Assembly (NCBI RefSeq): GCF_025567465.1
Contig: NZ_JAOQKI010000001.1
Coordinates: 186,001-250,000, forward strand
From: Roseburia_C amylophila
GTDB lineage: Bacteria > Bacillota > Clostridia > Lachnospirales > Lachnospiraceae
Direction: 5' to 3'
DNA length: 64,000 bases
In this document: positions 9,236 through 18,211 of the stretch, piece by piece
How the letters are laid out: each line of letters begins with the position of its first letter
How positions within the stretch are numbered: position 1 is the stretch's first letter
The notes under the pieces: generated by a model
Seen by the model: the letters and a program-made list of their open reading frames with translations, nothing else
Told to the model about the DNA's origin: nothing
The model's database searches: none
Made by a program: the position numbers and the translations under genes

Positions 9236-10468
9236 ATGGATAAAAAAGGTGTGGCAGAGTTAAAGAGACGTTTTACAAAAGAAAATTGTACCTTTACCAG
9301 ATTGTGTGGCTGTTATGTAGATGCCGGTAAGAATAAGGTCGTTGATTTAAGTGAGACATTTTTAAATCTGGAAGATGAAGAATTTTATAAATATTTAGAG
9401 ATTGCCAAGAAAACCTTATCAGGAACCATTGGAAATAATCTTTTGGAATTGAATTTTCCACTGGATGAAGAAGCAGCAGGAGGAAGACAACAGTTTCTTT
9501 TAGGTTTAAGGGAAAGTAAATTAAAAAATCCTGAGTTACTGGAACGTTTTTATGATATGGTCATTGAAAGCTATGACTATGCAGGCAACTATCTGATTTT
9601 GCTGTTCCATGATGCTTATGATGTCATGACCAAGACCACGGATAATAATGCACTGGATGAATCAGAAGAAGTGTTTGAATACCTTCTGTGTGCAATCTGT
9701 CCGGTACAGTTATCCAAACCGGGACTGGGTTACAGAGAAGATGAAAACCGTATCGGACCAAGAATCCGTGACTGGGTGGTAAGCGTACCGGACAGCGGTT
9801 TCTTATTCCCGGCATTTACCGACCGCAGTACAGATATTCATTCCTTGATGTTCTATACTAAGGATACCAAGGCACCGCATGCGGAATTTATGGAGTTGGG
9901 ATTAGGCTGTGGCGCAAGACGCACCGCAACGGAGCAGAAGATGACCTTCCATTCTATCGTCAAACAGGCATATGGCGATGATGTGGAAAAGAGCGGGGAA
10001 GTGCTGATGGAGATTCAGCAGAACTTAAATGATCTGGTAGAAGAGAAAGCAGAACTGGAAGAAGACCCGGTAATTCTGACACCGGAGCTTTTGACCAATG
10101 TTATGGAAGAAAGCGGCGTTGCACCGGAAAAGGCAGAAAAGATTGGAAAGACCTGCGCAGAGGAATTTGCAGAAGAAGCACCGCTGGCAGAAAATGTAGT
10201 AGACAGCAAAGCCCTGGCTGCCAATGAGCAGATTCAGAAAGAAAAAGAGCTGGTAGCCCAGGTTGAAGTGCTGCAACAGCAGTTAAAAGAGAAACAGATA
10301 GAGGAAGAAGCTGACGAAGTAGTTAAGACCTATGATGTTGTGCTTCGTGTAAAACCGGAAAAGGTTTCCCAGATTAAATCCGAAGTAATCAACGGACAGA
10401 AATGTCTGGTAATTCCGATGGCAGAAGATGAGCATGCCAACGTAAACGGAGTAAATACAACGGTATAA
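9236..10468 (+). CDS. DUF4317 family protein
   Basis: A 410-residue cytoplasmic protein with no signal peptide or membrane segment. The N-terminus (KKGVAELKRRFTKENCTFTRLCGCYVD, cited here only as residues 3-29) matches the DUF4317 family common in Lachnospiraceae. A glutamate-rich coiled-coil stretch occupies about residues 260-365. The function is unknown. It is preceded by AAAGGAG and is not in an obvious operon. Confidence 0.8.
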   Translation: MDKKGVAELKRRFTKENCTFTRLCGCYVDAGKNKVVDLSETFLNLEDEEFYKYLEIAKKTLSGTIGNNLLELNFPLDEEAAGGRQQFLLGLRESKLKNPELLERFYDMVIESYDYAGNYLILLFHDAYDVMTKTTDNNALDESEEVFEYLLCAICPVQLSKPGLGYREDENRIGPRIRDWVVSVPDSGFLFPAFTDRSTDIHSLMFYTKDTKAPHAEFMELGLGCGARRTATEQKMTFHSIVKQAYGDDVEKSGEVLMEIQQNLNDLVEEKAELEEDPVILTPELLTNVMEESGVAPEKAEKIGKTCAEEFAEEAPLAENVVDSKALAANEQIQKEKELVAQVEVLQQQLKEKQIEEEADEVVKTYDVVLRVKPEKVSQIKSEVINGQKCLVIPMAEDEHANVNGVNTTV

Positions 10469-10511
10469 TAATTGTATATAAAATCATTAGGATGAACTGC
10501 TTTTTTGAATG

Positions 10512-11045
10512 TCAGATAAGTGCAGTTTCCGGAGATGTAATACAAAAAATCAGTAAGCCACATAACAGGAGAAGCAGGATAATCCGGAAAAATCTGCCCC
10601 AGCGGAAGCTGCGACGTTTTAGCTGGGTACCGTCAATGAGCGTGACATCATTGGCTCTGGCAAGGGCAATGGCACCGGGATAGAAAACGCTGTTGGTAAT
10701 GACCATTGCTTCATCACAATCGTAATAGGATTTACCGGCAACAGCTTCCTGTACGGCACTGTTACCAACCTTTCCCTGATATAATTTGCACTGGACTGCA
10801 TAGGTAGTCCGGTGTTTTTTTGCGATTAAATCCACACCAAAGTCTCTGGAAGCTTTGGTGACAGTAATTTTTGAATATCCGTTGCGCTTAAGATAGCGGG
10901 CTGCATATTCTTCAAATTCGTAGCCATTCATTTTGTCAAAATTGACACCAAAAAAGAACCGCCGCAGTCCATGGAATACGGCGAACGGAAGATGTATGAT
11001 AAATCTTATGAAAAAGAAAAGTAATTTTCCAATCAGGCGAAACAT
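10512..11045 (-). CDS. Membrane-anchored Mrr-type restriction endonuclease-like protein
   Basis: A 177-residue protein. An N-terminal hydrophobic segment (residues 1-30) and a C-terminal one (about 150-170) flank a PD-(D/E)XK nuclease domain. The domain shows MNGYEFEEYAARYL, then DFGVDLIA and YAVQCKLY, giving the D...QxK catalytic pattern of Mrr/RE_Mrr proteins. It may cleave modified or foreign DNA, but no methyltransferase is nearby, and similar proteins are often solitary. It ends 44 bases from the convergent DUF4317 gene. Confidence 0.8.
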   Translation of the reverse strand: MFRLIGKLLFFFIRFIIHLPFAVFHGLRRFFFGVNFDKMNGYEFEEYAARYLKRNGYSKITVTKASRDFGVDLIAKKHRTTYAVQCKLYQGKVGNSAVQEAVAGKSYYDCDEAMVITNSVFYPGAIALARANDVTLIDGTQLKRRSFRWGRFFRIILLLLLCGLLIFCITSPETALI

Positions 11046-11134
11046 AAAAGAATTCCTTTCCGTTCATAATAACGAATGCTATACTGTAATTGACCAGCTT
11101 GCATTCATTATAGCATAACATAGAGGTGATAGAT

Positions 11135-12913
11135 TTGAAAGAAGAATTGATGGAATTAAGACAGAAGATGAAAGAATACGGCATGGCGGCATATCTCATT
11201 GTTTCCGATGATTTCCATGCATCAGAATATGTAGGAGAATATTTTAAATGCCGTGAATATATTTCCGGATTTAACGGTTCGGCAGGAACACTGGTAATTA
11301 CTGAAGATATGGCAGGACTCTGGACAGACGGAAGATATTTTATCCAGGCAGAAGAACAGCTTGCCGGCACCGGCATTACGTTATTCCGGAGCGGACAGCC
11401 GGGAGTAGTGGATATTGGCACTTTTCTGGCTGAAAAAATGGAAGATGGAACCGTATTGGGGTTTGATGGAAGAACCGTAAGTACCGGCATGGCAAAGAGT
11501 TTAAAAGAAAAATTGCGGGAGAAAAAGATTACATTTGCTCCAGACCGGGATGTCGTAGGCGAAATCTGGGTGAATCGTCCTGCATTATCCTGTGATCCAA
11601 TCTGGGAGCTTGGCGTGGAATATGCAGGTGAGAGCCGGAAGGATAAGGTGGCAGGGGTACGAAAAGCAATGGTGGATTGCAAGGCGGATTATTTTCTGAT
11701 TCCGTCTCTGGATGAAATCGCATGGCTTTTTAATATCCGGGGAAATGATATTGAATATAATCCGGTGGCATTATCTTATGTACTGATTGCACCGGATGAA
11801 ATTCGCTGGTATGTAAATGAAAAGAGTGTGCCGGCTGACTTAAAGGAAAGACTTTCCGCTGAAAAAATCTTTATTTACAAATATGAACAGATTTATGCGG
11901 ATATAAAGGAAATTCCGGCAGACAAAAGCATTCTTATAGACGAGAGTATGACAAATTATGCATTGTATGATGCCATTCCAAAAGAGGCACATAAGGTAAA
12001 GAAGAACAGCCCGATTGAGCTTATGAAGGCAGTGAAAAATGCCACCGAAATGGAGCATGAGCGGCTGGCACATAAGAAGGATGGCATTGCTTTAACAAAA
12101 CTTATCTACTGGTTAAAGCATGTGGAAGATAAGCGGCAGATAACGGAGCTTGCGGTATGTGATAAATTAGAAGAATTCCGGAGGCAGGGAGAAGGTTATC
12201 TGGGACAGAGCTTTGCACCGATTGCTGCATACGGTGCTCATGGAGCCATTGTGCATTATGAGCCGGATGGGAAGAGCAATATTCCACTGGATAACAAAAG
12301 CTTTCTGCTGCTGGATACCGGCGGACAGTATCTGGATGGCACAACGGATGTGACAAGAACCATTGCCCTTGGAGCATTAAGCTCAGAGGAGAAGAAGCAT
12401 TATACTGCCGTATTACGAGGAAATCTGAATCTTTCGGATGCAAAATTTAAATATGGCTGTACGGGAGTCAATCTTGACTATCTGGCAAGGGAACCGTTGT
12501 GGCACATGGGGCTTGATTATAACCACGGAACAGGCCATGGCGTTGGCTATTTGTTAAATGTACATGAAGGACCGAATGCATTCCGTTACCGGGAACGGTA
12601 TGGCACCGGAACTGTCATGGAAGAAGGTATGATTACTTCGGATGAACCGGGACTGTATCTGGAAGGAAAATACGGCATCCGCCTTGAGAACCTGCTGCTT
12701 TGTAAGAAAGCGGAGAAAACGGAATATGGACAGTTCATGGAATTTGAAACATTGACTGTTGCGCCATTTGATCTGGAGGCTATTGACTGGGAAGAATTAG
12801 ACAGCCGGGAAAAGGCACTGCTTCGGAAGTATCAGCAGTATGTCTATGATACCATTGCAGACTTCCTTTCCGAAGAAGAAAAAACATGGTTGAAGGAGCA
12901 GATTCCGGCGTAG
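11135..12913 (+). CDS. Xaa-Pro aminopeptidase, M24B family
   Basis: A 592-residue, three-domain cytoplasmic metallopeptidase that removes N-terminal residues preceding proline. Two creatinase-like N-terminal domains precede the pita-bread fold. Metal ligands are visible: the two Asp in LLLDTGGQYLDGTTDVTRT (from about residue 395), the His in NHGTGHGVGY, Glu in TSDEPGLY and Glu in MEFETLTVAPF. I place the start at TTG 11135, because AGAGGTG sits six bases before it and overlaps the upstream GTG. A bidirectional terminator follows. Confidence 0.92.
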   Translation: MKEELMELRQKMKEYGMAAYLIVSDDFHASEYVGEYFKCREYISGFNGSAGTLVITEDMAGLWTDGRYFIQAEEQLAGTGITLFRSGQPGVVDIGTFLAEKMEDGTVLGFDGRTVSTGMAKSLKEKLREKKITFAPDRDVVGEIWVNRPALSCDPIWELGVEYAGESRKDKVAGVRKAMVDCKADYFLIPSLDEIAWLFNIRGNDIEYNPVALSYVLIAPDEIRWYVNEKSVPADLKERLSAEKIFIYKYEQIYADIKEIPADKSILIDESMTNYALYDAIPKEAHKVKKNSPIELMKAVKNATEMEHERLAHKKDGIALTKLIYWLKHVEDKRQITELAVCDKLEEFRRQGEGYLGQSFAPIAAYGAHGAIVHYEPDGKSNIPLDNKSFLLLDTGGQYLDGTTDVTRTIALGALSSEEKKHYTAVLRGNLNLSDAKFKYGCTGVNLDYLAREPLWHMGLDYNHGTGHGVGYLLNVHEGPNAFRYRERYGTGTVMEEGMITSDEPGLYLEGKYGIRLENLLLCKKAEKTEYGQFMEFETLTVAPFDLEAIDWEELDSREKALLRKYQQYVYDTIADFLSEEEKTWLKEQIPA

Positions 12914-12937
12914 AGATATGGGCATTGCACGGGAATG

Positions 12938-12971
12938 AAAAAAGAGGCTTGGTTTATCAAGCCCCTTTTTT
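12938..12971. terminator. Bidirectional terminator
   Basis: AAAAAAGAGGCTTG pairs with CAAGCCCCTTTTTT around a short loop, with T-runs on both strands. It lies between the convergent aminopeptidase and debranching-enzyme genes. Confidence 0.85.
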
Positions 12972-13019
12972 CATCCGTAAGAAACTGCCGGTGGCCGGTT
13001 CTGTTGGTATAAAAATGAT

Positions 13020-15020
13020 TTATTTATATGGCAGAATATCCTCAGTATATGCCCGGAGAATTTCTCCGACACTCCATGCCTGGGCATAGCAGCCGCGGGA
13101 GGTGTGCGGTTCATCACCATCAAAGATTTCTGCAATAGAACCGATACAGCCGTGGTAGAACTGCTCTCTGGTGGCATCTAACATGGCATCTACCTGTGTG
13201 ATAACTTCTTTGGAAGTTCCATAGACATGCACATAAGCAGTCAGGAAACCGCCTAAGAGGAAGCCCCAGGAAGTACCCTGATGATAAGCGTGGTCACGTT
13301 TATCAAGACAGCCTTCATAGGTCGGATGGTATTCCTTATCATCCGGGCTTAAGGAACGAAGACCGGTTTTGGCATATAGTTTCTCGTAAACCTTATCTAC
13401 AATCTTCTTTTCCTTGTCAGCATCTAACATCCGGTGCGGCAGGGAAACAGCATAAATCTGATTTGGACGAAGGGATGCATCACCTTCCAGCCCGTCTACC
13501 ACATCATAGAGACATCCATCTTTTTCGTTCCAGAATTCTTTTGTGAAAGATTCTTTTGCATGAGCTGCAAGAGCAGCATAGTGGGAACCGTCTTCCCCAA
13601 AGCGCGTTGCCCATTCTTCCATCAGGCAGAGTGCATGATACCAGAGCGCATTGATTTCTACCGGCTTGCCGTGCCGTGGTGTAGCAACCCAGTCGCCCAC
13701 ACGGACATCCATCCAGGTTACCTGGTCGAGACCGCTTCCGGCATGGATAAGTCCATCTTCTTCCATATAAATGGAGAAATCTGTTCCGTACTCATAAGCT
13801 GCAATAATTTCTTTTAATTTCGGATAAATGGTTTCCTGCACAAAAGCATAATCTTCCGGAGTACCGGTGTAATCGAGATATTTTCCAACTGCATAGAAAT
13901 ACCACATGGAAGCATCTGCTGTATTATACAATGGATCGGTTCCTTCATCCGGGAACATATTTGGTACCATGCCATGGTGGACATAGCGGGCAAATGTGGT
14001 CAGGATGTCTCTGGCATCCTGATAGCGCCCGGTAGACAGAGTTAAGCCGGTGAGAGCAATCATGGTATCCCGGCCCCAGTCGGTAAACCAAGGAAGTCCG
14101 GCAAGAACAGTCATCAGTCCGGTAGACTGCCGGTATGCAAGAAAATGGTCGGCGGCAATGGTCAGAGTCTCTGCCAGTTCATCATGGTAGCCAGCTTTTT
14201 TCTCTAATGCATCAAAACGTGCCATTTCTGCGGCAGCAGTGGCAAAAGCATCCTTTTCATAAGCATCTTCAATGGTGCAGACGATAGATATTTTCTTGCG
14301 GCATCCGGCGTCCAGCGGAAATTCAATCTGGTATGGCGTGTAGTTATCATCTAAAGCATCGGATTCTACATCCAGTTCTTTTTGTAACTGCATTCCGGTG
14401 GTATATTTTTCTTCACATGGAACAACGGTTCCGTCATCGGTAAAAAGACGGATGGTGACATCTTTATTCTGCTGCGGAACCAGTCTGATTTCCGGCTGCT
14501 CATAAGTAGTATCGAATTTTAAAGTGTCTACTGTAGAAGCATCATGGTGTACCCGGTAATTAAAGAGCGGAGTCAGCACCAGTGTAGCAGCCTCTCCATC
14601 ATTCTGGATATCATAGGAAACTGCAATAGTATTCTTTCCGTGTTCAAAGGCGAGAGTCTTTGTCATGGTAAATTCCGGAGCTTTGGTGGTAAAATGTACC
14701 AGCCCGTCATAAGTAAAGGAATTAAGGTATTCAATACCTTCACGGTAAGCAGTGCTGCCATCACCGGCAAGATATTGTTCTACGGTAAAATCCTTTTTCC
14801 CGGAAGAACGAATCAGACATTCGTTGATTTTTGAGAGAATGACGAAACGTTCTACTGGTGGGTGCAGGCTGGCAATCAGATAGCCATGGTGCTTTCTTGC
14901 ATGAGCACCGGTTACGGAACTGCCGGCATAGCCGCCGATTCCATTGGTCAGAACCCATTCCTTTTGTACACCCACCGACATTGGGGTGAGGGCATCTTTA
15001 TTTAAATGATATGCTTTCAT
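13020..15020 (-). CDS. Amylo-alpha-1,6-glucosidase / glycogen debranching enzyme
   Basis: A 666-residue protein. An N-terminal GDE_N beta domain (about residues 15-230) has NGIGGYAGSSVTGAHARKHHG. A C-terminal (alpha/alpha)6 GDE_C domain has LPWFTDWGRDTMIALTG near residue 335 and TWMDVRVGDWVATPRHGKP later. It hydrolyses alpha-1,6 branch points in glycogen or branched dextrins and so complements the amylase and glucanotransferase 5-12 kb upstream. The ATG at 15020 follows AAAGGAG, so longer upstream in-frame sequence is non-coding. Confidence 0.93.
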   Translation of the reverse strand: MKAYHLNKDALTPMSVGVQKEWVLTNGIGGYAGSSVTGAHARKHHGYLIASLHPPVERFVILSKINECLIRSSGKKDFTVEQYLAGDGSTAYREGIEYLNSFTYDGLVHFTTKAPEFTMTKTLAFEHGKNTIAVSYDIQNDGEAATLVLTPLFNYRVHHDASTVDTLKFDTTYEQPEIRLVPQQNKDVTIRLFTDDGTVVPCEEKYTTGMQLQKELDVESDALDDNYTPYQIEFPLDAGCRKKISIVCTIEDAYEKDAFATAAAEMARFDALEKKAGYHDELAETLTIAADHFLAYRQSTGLMTVLAGLPWFTDWGRDTMIALTGLTLSTGRYQDARDILTTFARYVHHGMVPNMFPDEGTDPLYNTADASMWYFYAVGKYLDYTGTPEDYAFVQETIYPKLKEIIAAYEYGTDFSIYMEEDGLIHAGSGLDQVTWMDVRVGDWVATPRHGKPVEINALWYHALCLMEEWATRFGEDGSHYAALAAHAKESFTKEFWNEKDGCLYDVVDGLEGDASLRPNQIYAVSLPHRMLDADKEKKIVDKVYEKLYAKTGLRSLSPDDKEYHPTYEGCLDKRDHAYHQGTSWGFLLGGFLTAYVHVYGTSKEVITQVDAMLDATREQFYHGCIGSIAEIFDGDEPHTSRGCYAQAWSVGEILRAYTEDILPYK

Positions 15021-15081
15021 AGAAATCTCCTTTATCGTGTAATCCGTCCGGGTGGCGGGGGAGAAAAACGAATCGTCTAAC

Positions 15082-15533
15082 ATATTGTAAGCGTATTCCG
15101 GATTTCTATTATTTTTTGTTGATGCAGAATGCGTTGCAGTTCTTAGCTGTTTTGTTTTCTGATTGCAGGCTGTCTTTCCACTGCTTTCACTGCATAGCGT
15201 CACTGTCCGTTGTATGCGGATGCGGCAGAAAACCTGCAAGGGGCACTATGAATTTCAGAAAAGATATTGTTTCATCCGGCAACCGGTGCAAATTCACATC
15301 CATGTTCAGATTGCACCTTGCTGGCACGTCCTGTGCCAGCATTGCCGGTTGCAGGATGAAATTCCAAGTGCCCCTAACAGCCTTTCTCATGCATCCGCAT
15401 ATCAGCGAACCGTGCCGCTATGCTGTGAAACATTGGAAAGACAGGCTCAATAGCAAAAGAAAACAAAGCAGTTTAGTTCTGCAGCATTCTGTATTAAAAA
15501 ATAATAGAAAGCCGGGATATCCTATACAATAGT
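15082..15533. repeat. Long palindromic intergenic element, copy 2
   Basis: Homologous to the 6.5-kb element over its full length. The outer arms match (GCAGAATGC with GCATTCTG; ATTTCTATTATTTTT with AAAAATAATAGAAA), as do the inner arms GGGGCACT with AGTGCCCC. Core: P1 CCGGCAA/TTGCCGG (15276-15282, 15342-15348), P2 GGTGCAA/TTGCACC (15285-15291, 15311-15317), P3 TGCTGGCAC/GTGCCAGCA (15319-15327, 15333-15341). Each helix differs from copy 1 by paired changes. Confidence 0.85.
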
Positions 15534-15654
15534 TTGATTTCGTATGCTTCCCCCGCCCCCCAGACTGTTTGCCTCTATTGTAACGAAATAATTCGAAAAA
15601 ATCTACTGGAAAACACGGAAAAAACATAATTATTAAACGTTTTAAAATTTTCAA

Positions 15655-15724
15655 TTGTACCCATCGTAAATTTATGTTAAACTATGACTAAGAAACAAGG
15701 AACTGCATAGACTATCTCAGATAG
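15655..15724 (+). promoter_or_regulatory. Promoter and palindromic operator of the toxin-antitoxin operon
   Basis: TTGTAC (15655-15660) and TAAACT (15678-15683) are 17 bases apart. Downstream lies the palindrome CTATCT-C-AGATAG (15712-15724), between promoter and antitoxin start. This is a plausible binding site for antitoxin autoregulation. Confidence 0.6.
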
Positions 15725-15742
15725 CACGAATGGAGTGATACT

Positions 15743-15913
15743 ATGGAATTGACAATGAAAAAACAAACTCCTGCCCAGCATGAAGATAACAATATTCTCA
15801 GGATGTTGGACAGAGGAATCGACGATATGGAGGCCGGACGGGAACTTCATCTCGAAGAAGCTTTCCGCAAAATTACCGAATTGAGAGATGTCAGACGAAA
15901 TGCACGATTATAA
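15743..15913 (+). CDS. Small antitoxin of a type II toxin-antitoxin pair
   Basis: A 56-residue protein starting MELTMKKQTPAQ, charged and without a membrane segment. A C-terminal amphipathic region (EAGRELHLEEAFRKITELRD) is typical of antitoxin tails that wrap the toxin. GGAG precedes the ATG. It overlaps the downstream toxin gene by 26 bases in another frame. The identification rests on the toxin's family and on this overlap; the DNA-binding fold is not recognisable from sequence. Confidence 0.7.
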   Translation: MELTMKKQTPAQHEDNNILRMLDRGIDDMEAGRELHLEEAFRKITELRDVRRNARL

Positions 15914-16238
15914 AGTTATTTTAACATGGGAAGCTATTTATGATGTGACTGACATTGCGGATTACATCGAAGCTGAGTTTGGTCAGGCCAGAGCTGACCG
16001 TTTTCAAAATGACATACAGGCACAGATGAAAAAATTAGGATATATGTCCGGTGTTTTTCCAAAGACACATATCCTATATCGAAATTATTATATCCATAAA
16101 AAGCCCTTTCCGCCGTCCATAATTTTTTATGTATTTATGGAACATACTCAGGAAATACATATTCTCCGAGTTTTGCGGGAGGAACGTGACTGGACAAGGG
16201 TACTTGAACAGGAGCCCAATTATACATATCCTGAATGA
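15888..16238 (+). CDS. RelE/ParE-family toxin
   Basis: A 116-residue protein with the ParE/RelE pattern: WEAIYDVTDIADYIEAEFGQARADRFQNDI at residues 14-43 (first helices), a central KTHILYRNYYIHKKPF strand region and a C-terminal strand EIHILRVLREERDW. Members either cleave ribosome-bound mRNA or inhibit gyrase; the sequence does not decide which. The start could also be the ATG at 15900. It is translated from the overlapping antitoxin message. Confidence 0.8.
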   Translation: MSDEMHDYKVILTWEAIYDVTDIADYIEAEFGQARADRFQNDIQAQMKKLGYMSGVFPKTHILYRNYYIHKKPFPPSIIFYVFMEHTQEIHILRVLREERDWTRVLEQEPNYTYPE

Positions 16239-16250
16239 TTTTGGAAAACA

Positions 16251-16279
16251 GGCAGTGATCTATCACAGACCACTGCCTA
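16251..16279. terminator. Bidirectional hairpin terminator
   Basis: GGCAGTGATCT pairs with AGACCACTGCC around a short loop, and TTTTATT follows on the plus strand. It lies between the toxin gene and the convergent response-regulator remnant. Confidence 0.65.
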
Positions 16280-16620
16280 AATTTTATTAAACCGATACCC
16301 AACACCCCATACTGTCTGAATATAAACCAGATGGCTCGGATCATCTTCTATCTTTTCTCGGATGTGGCTCATTACAATGTTATAATCTCCGGAATATGGT
16401 TCTTTCCAAACCACATCATAAATCTGTTCCTTGCTGAACACTCTGCCAGGATTTTGAGCGAGAAAACTGATAATTTCAAACTCCGTATATGTTAGTTCAA
16501 CTTTCTGCCCTCCTTGATTACTTCTCTTCGTTCCAGATCAATGATTATATCATCATACCGAATTTTATCCTGCGGATACCTCGTTTGATATGTAAATTTA
16601 TGCCTCCCAGTCAAACTATT
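16277..16620 (-). pseudogene. Response-regulator remnant (OmpR/PhoB winged-helix half, frameshifted)
   Basis: On the minus strand the C-terminal DNA-binding domain is clear: ELTYTEFEIISFLAQNPGRV, then VFSKEQIYDVVW, VMSHIREKIEDD and VWGVGYRF before the stop. Upstream, KIRYDDIIIDLERREVIKEG continues it in another frame. The join lies in GGCAGAAAGTTG, where one extra A would restore the family's GRKVELTY. The N-terminal receiver domain is absent and stop codons lie upstream. No partner kinase gene remains. This is a decayed gene. Confidence 0.8.
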
Positions 16621-16650
16621 AGAACTTTATTATAAAAATTCCGACGGATT

Positions 16651-16965
16651 TCATATCCCAGTTTTGTTATCTCCTAGAAAATTCCCGAATGCTGAAATAA
16701 TACCGTAAGCCAATATATATATTGTTGCACTTTCGTTATAGAAGATAAAAATAGTTGGTACAAACAACAACATTACAAGCAAGGAATAAATCCAATTAAA
16801 TGAGTTTTTTATCCCGTAGATCAAAGCTACTATAAAACATATAACTGGGAAACCAATTAACAAAATCAACATGCCGCTTCCAGTATCCTTAATCATAAAT
16901 GGAGTTAAATAAAAAACAATCGCGTTAATTATTAAATATGGCAACATCTTTTTAAATTTCTTCAC
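16651..16965 (-). CDS. Small polytopic membrane protein of unknown function
   Basis: A 104-residue protein with three or four hydrophobic segments and a basic N-terminus. The GTG start at 16965 follows GGAGGTGAGA. It lies downstream of, and on the same strand as, the ECF sigma/ABC operon, about 110 bases after the anti-sigma gene, so it may belong to the same response. No family is recognised. Confidence 0.6.
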   Translation of the reverse strand: MKKFKKMLPYLIINAIVFYLTPFMIKDTGSGMLILLIGFPVICFIVALIYGIKNSFNWIYSLLVMLLFVPTIFIFYNESATIYILAYGIISAFGNFLGDNKTGI

Positions 16966-17073
16966 ACTCTCACCTCCAGAAATTAATACTGTTATTAATT
17001 ACAATAAATACGATTTTCTCTACGACTTCAAGGGTTACCCTCTCTCTTCCACACGAATAACTTAATTTTTTAC

Positions 17074-17694
17074 TTATTCGCTCCAAATCAGGATATTATC
17101 ATTTTCAGTTCCGTAATAAATTTCTTTTATGTGTATACTTTCCCCGTCTTCTGTTTTTTGTATTTTAGGTAGAGTATAAGTTGCCGCCCAATTCTCACCA
17201 TCGCCAGTTTGTGTCGCAATAACTCCCCTCTTTTCAAGCAAATAGAGCTTTCCCGAATCTTCCACTACCATAGCATTGGTTAGAACTTTTTTTCCATCTG
17301 TTGCTTCCAGAATAATCTTTACATGTTCATCCGTCACACTCACTACATTTGCCTGGATATTAGCACTAGGAACAGAAGTAAGAATCCAACGTGTTAATCC
17401 CCAATATCCTCCAACCAGGCATAAACACAAAATGAGTGTGGCTAATACACCTTTTACAAAACCATTTTTTACTGATTTTTTCCATCCTGACGCCATAGCT
17501 TTTACAAATTCTTCATCATGCATTTCTTGTTCTGTTGAAGCACTACATTCCATTTTCATCTTTTTCAATAAAGCATCACAATCTGAACAATTTTTAAGAT
17601 GTTCATCTATAAGAATACGGCTTTCTTGTGAACATACATCATCACAGTACAAAGGTAATAAATCTCTGGCTACCTCACATGAAATTCTTGTCAT
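17074..17694 (-). CDS. Zinc-finger anti-sigma factor
   Basis: A 206-residue single-pass membrane protein. The N-terminal cytoplasmic domain carries a zf-HC2-type motif with Cys in ISCEVARDLLPLYCDDVC and HLKNCSDCDALL. One membrane segment lies near residues 83-105 (VLATLILCLCLVGGYWGL). An extracytoplasmic C-terminal domain follows. Its start overlaps the end of the sigma-factor gene by four bases. By family rule it holds the cognate ECF sigma factor inactive until an envelope signal. Confidence 0.85.
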   Translation of the reverse strand: MTRISCEVARDLLPLYCDDVCSQESRILIDEHLKNCSDCDALLKKMKMECSASTEQEMHDEEFVKAMASGWKKSVKNGFVKGVLATLILCLCLVGGYWGLTRWILTSVPSANIQANVVSVTDEHVKIILEATDGKKVLTNAMVVEDSGKLYLLEKRGVIATQTGDGENWAATYTLPKIQKTEDGESIHIKEIYYGTENDNILIWSE

Positions 17695-18191
17695 TGTTTT
17701 CCCTCCATTTCATTCAGAATTTTAACTTTAGCCCGATGATAAGTCACTCTCGCCCAACTTTCTGTTTTCCCAAAAATTCCTGATATTTTTTTGAATGACA
17801 ATTCACCAAAAACTCGTAACATAAACACTTCCTTATAAGGTTCTTCTATATCATGTAAATATTCAAGAATACGCATAGCATCAGTCTCATCTGCTATTCT
17901 CAACTCCAATGGCTGGGATGTGGTGTCTGGTAAATGATCTGACACTTCATCTAATGTCATTATCGCACTATGTTTCTCCTTTCGCTTTTGAGCAAAGTAA
18001 AGATGTTTTGCAATCTGACATAACCACACTGTCATTTTACAATCACCACGAAAGGATGAAATACTTTTCATTGCTTGAAAAAAAGTTTCCTGCGTAATTT
18101 CTTCTGCTTGCTCGGAGTTTCGGCAAAGAGATAATACATATCTATAAATATCTTTGAAGTATAAAGAATAAATTTCTTCAAATGATTCCAT
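17691..18191 (-). CDS. ECF-type RNA polymerase sigma factor
   Basis: A 166-residue sigma-70-family protein. Region 2 has FKDIYRYVLSLCRNSEQAEEITQETFFQA; region 4 has EPYKEVFMLRVFGELSFKKI and the recognition helix around SWARVTYHRAKVKI. It directs transcription of a small regulon, probably including this operon. It is co-directional with the ABC exporter genes upstream and overlaps the anti-sigma gene. The stimulus is unknown. Confidence 0.92.
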   Translation of the reverse strand: MESFEEIYSLYFKDIYRYVLSLCRNSEQAEEITQETFFQAMKSISSFRGDCKMTVWLCQIAKHLYFAQKRKEKHSAIMTLDEVSDHLPDTTSQPLELRIADETDAMRILEYLHDIEEPYKEVFMLRVFGELSFKKISGIFGKTESWARVTYHRAKVKILNEMEGKQ

Positions 18192-18211
18192 TTGCTGCCT
18201 CCTTCCGTAAG

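Noticed and set aside
13434..13817. Plus-strand frame inside the debranching enzyme
   Set aside because: It is antisense to a well-conserved GH family domain and has no ribosome site.
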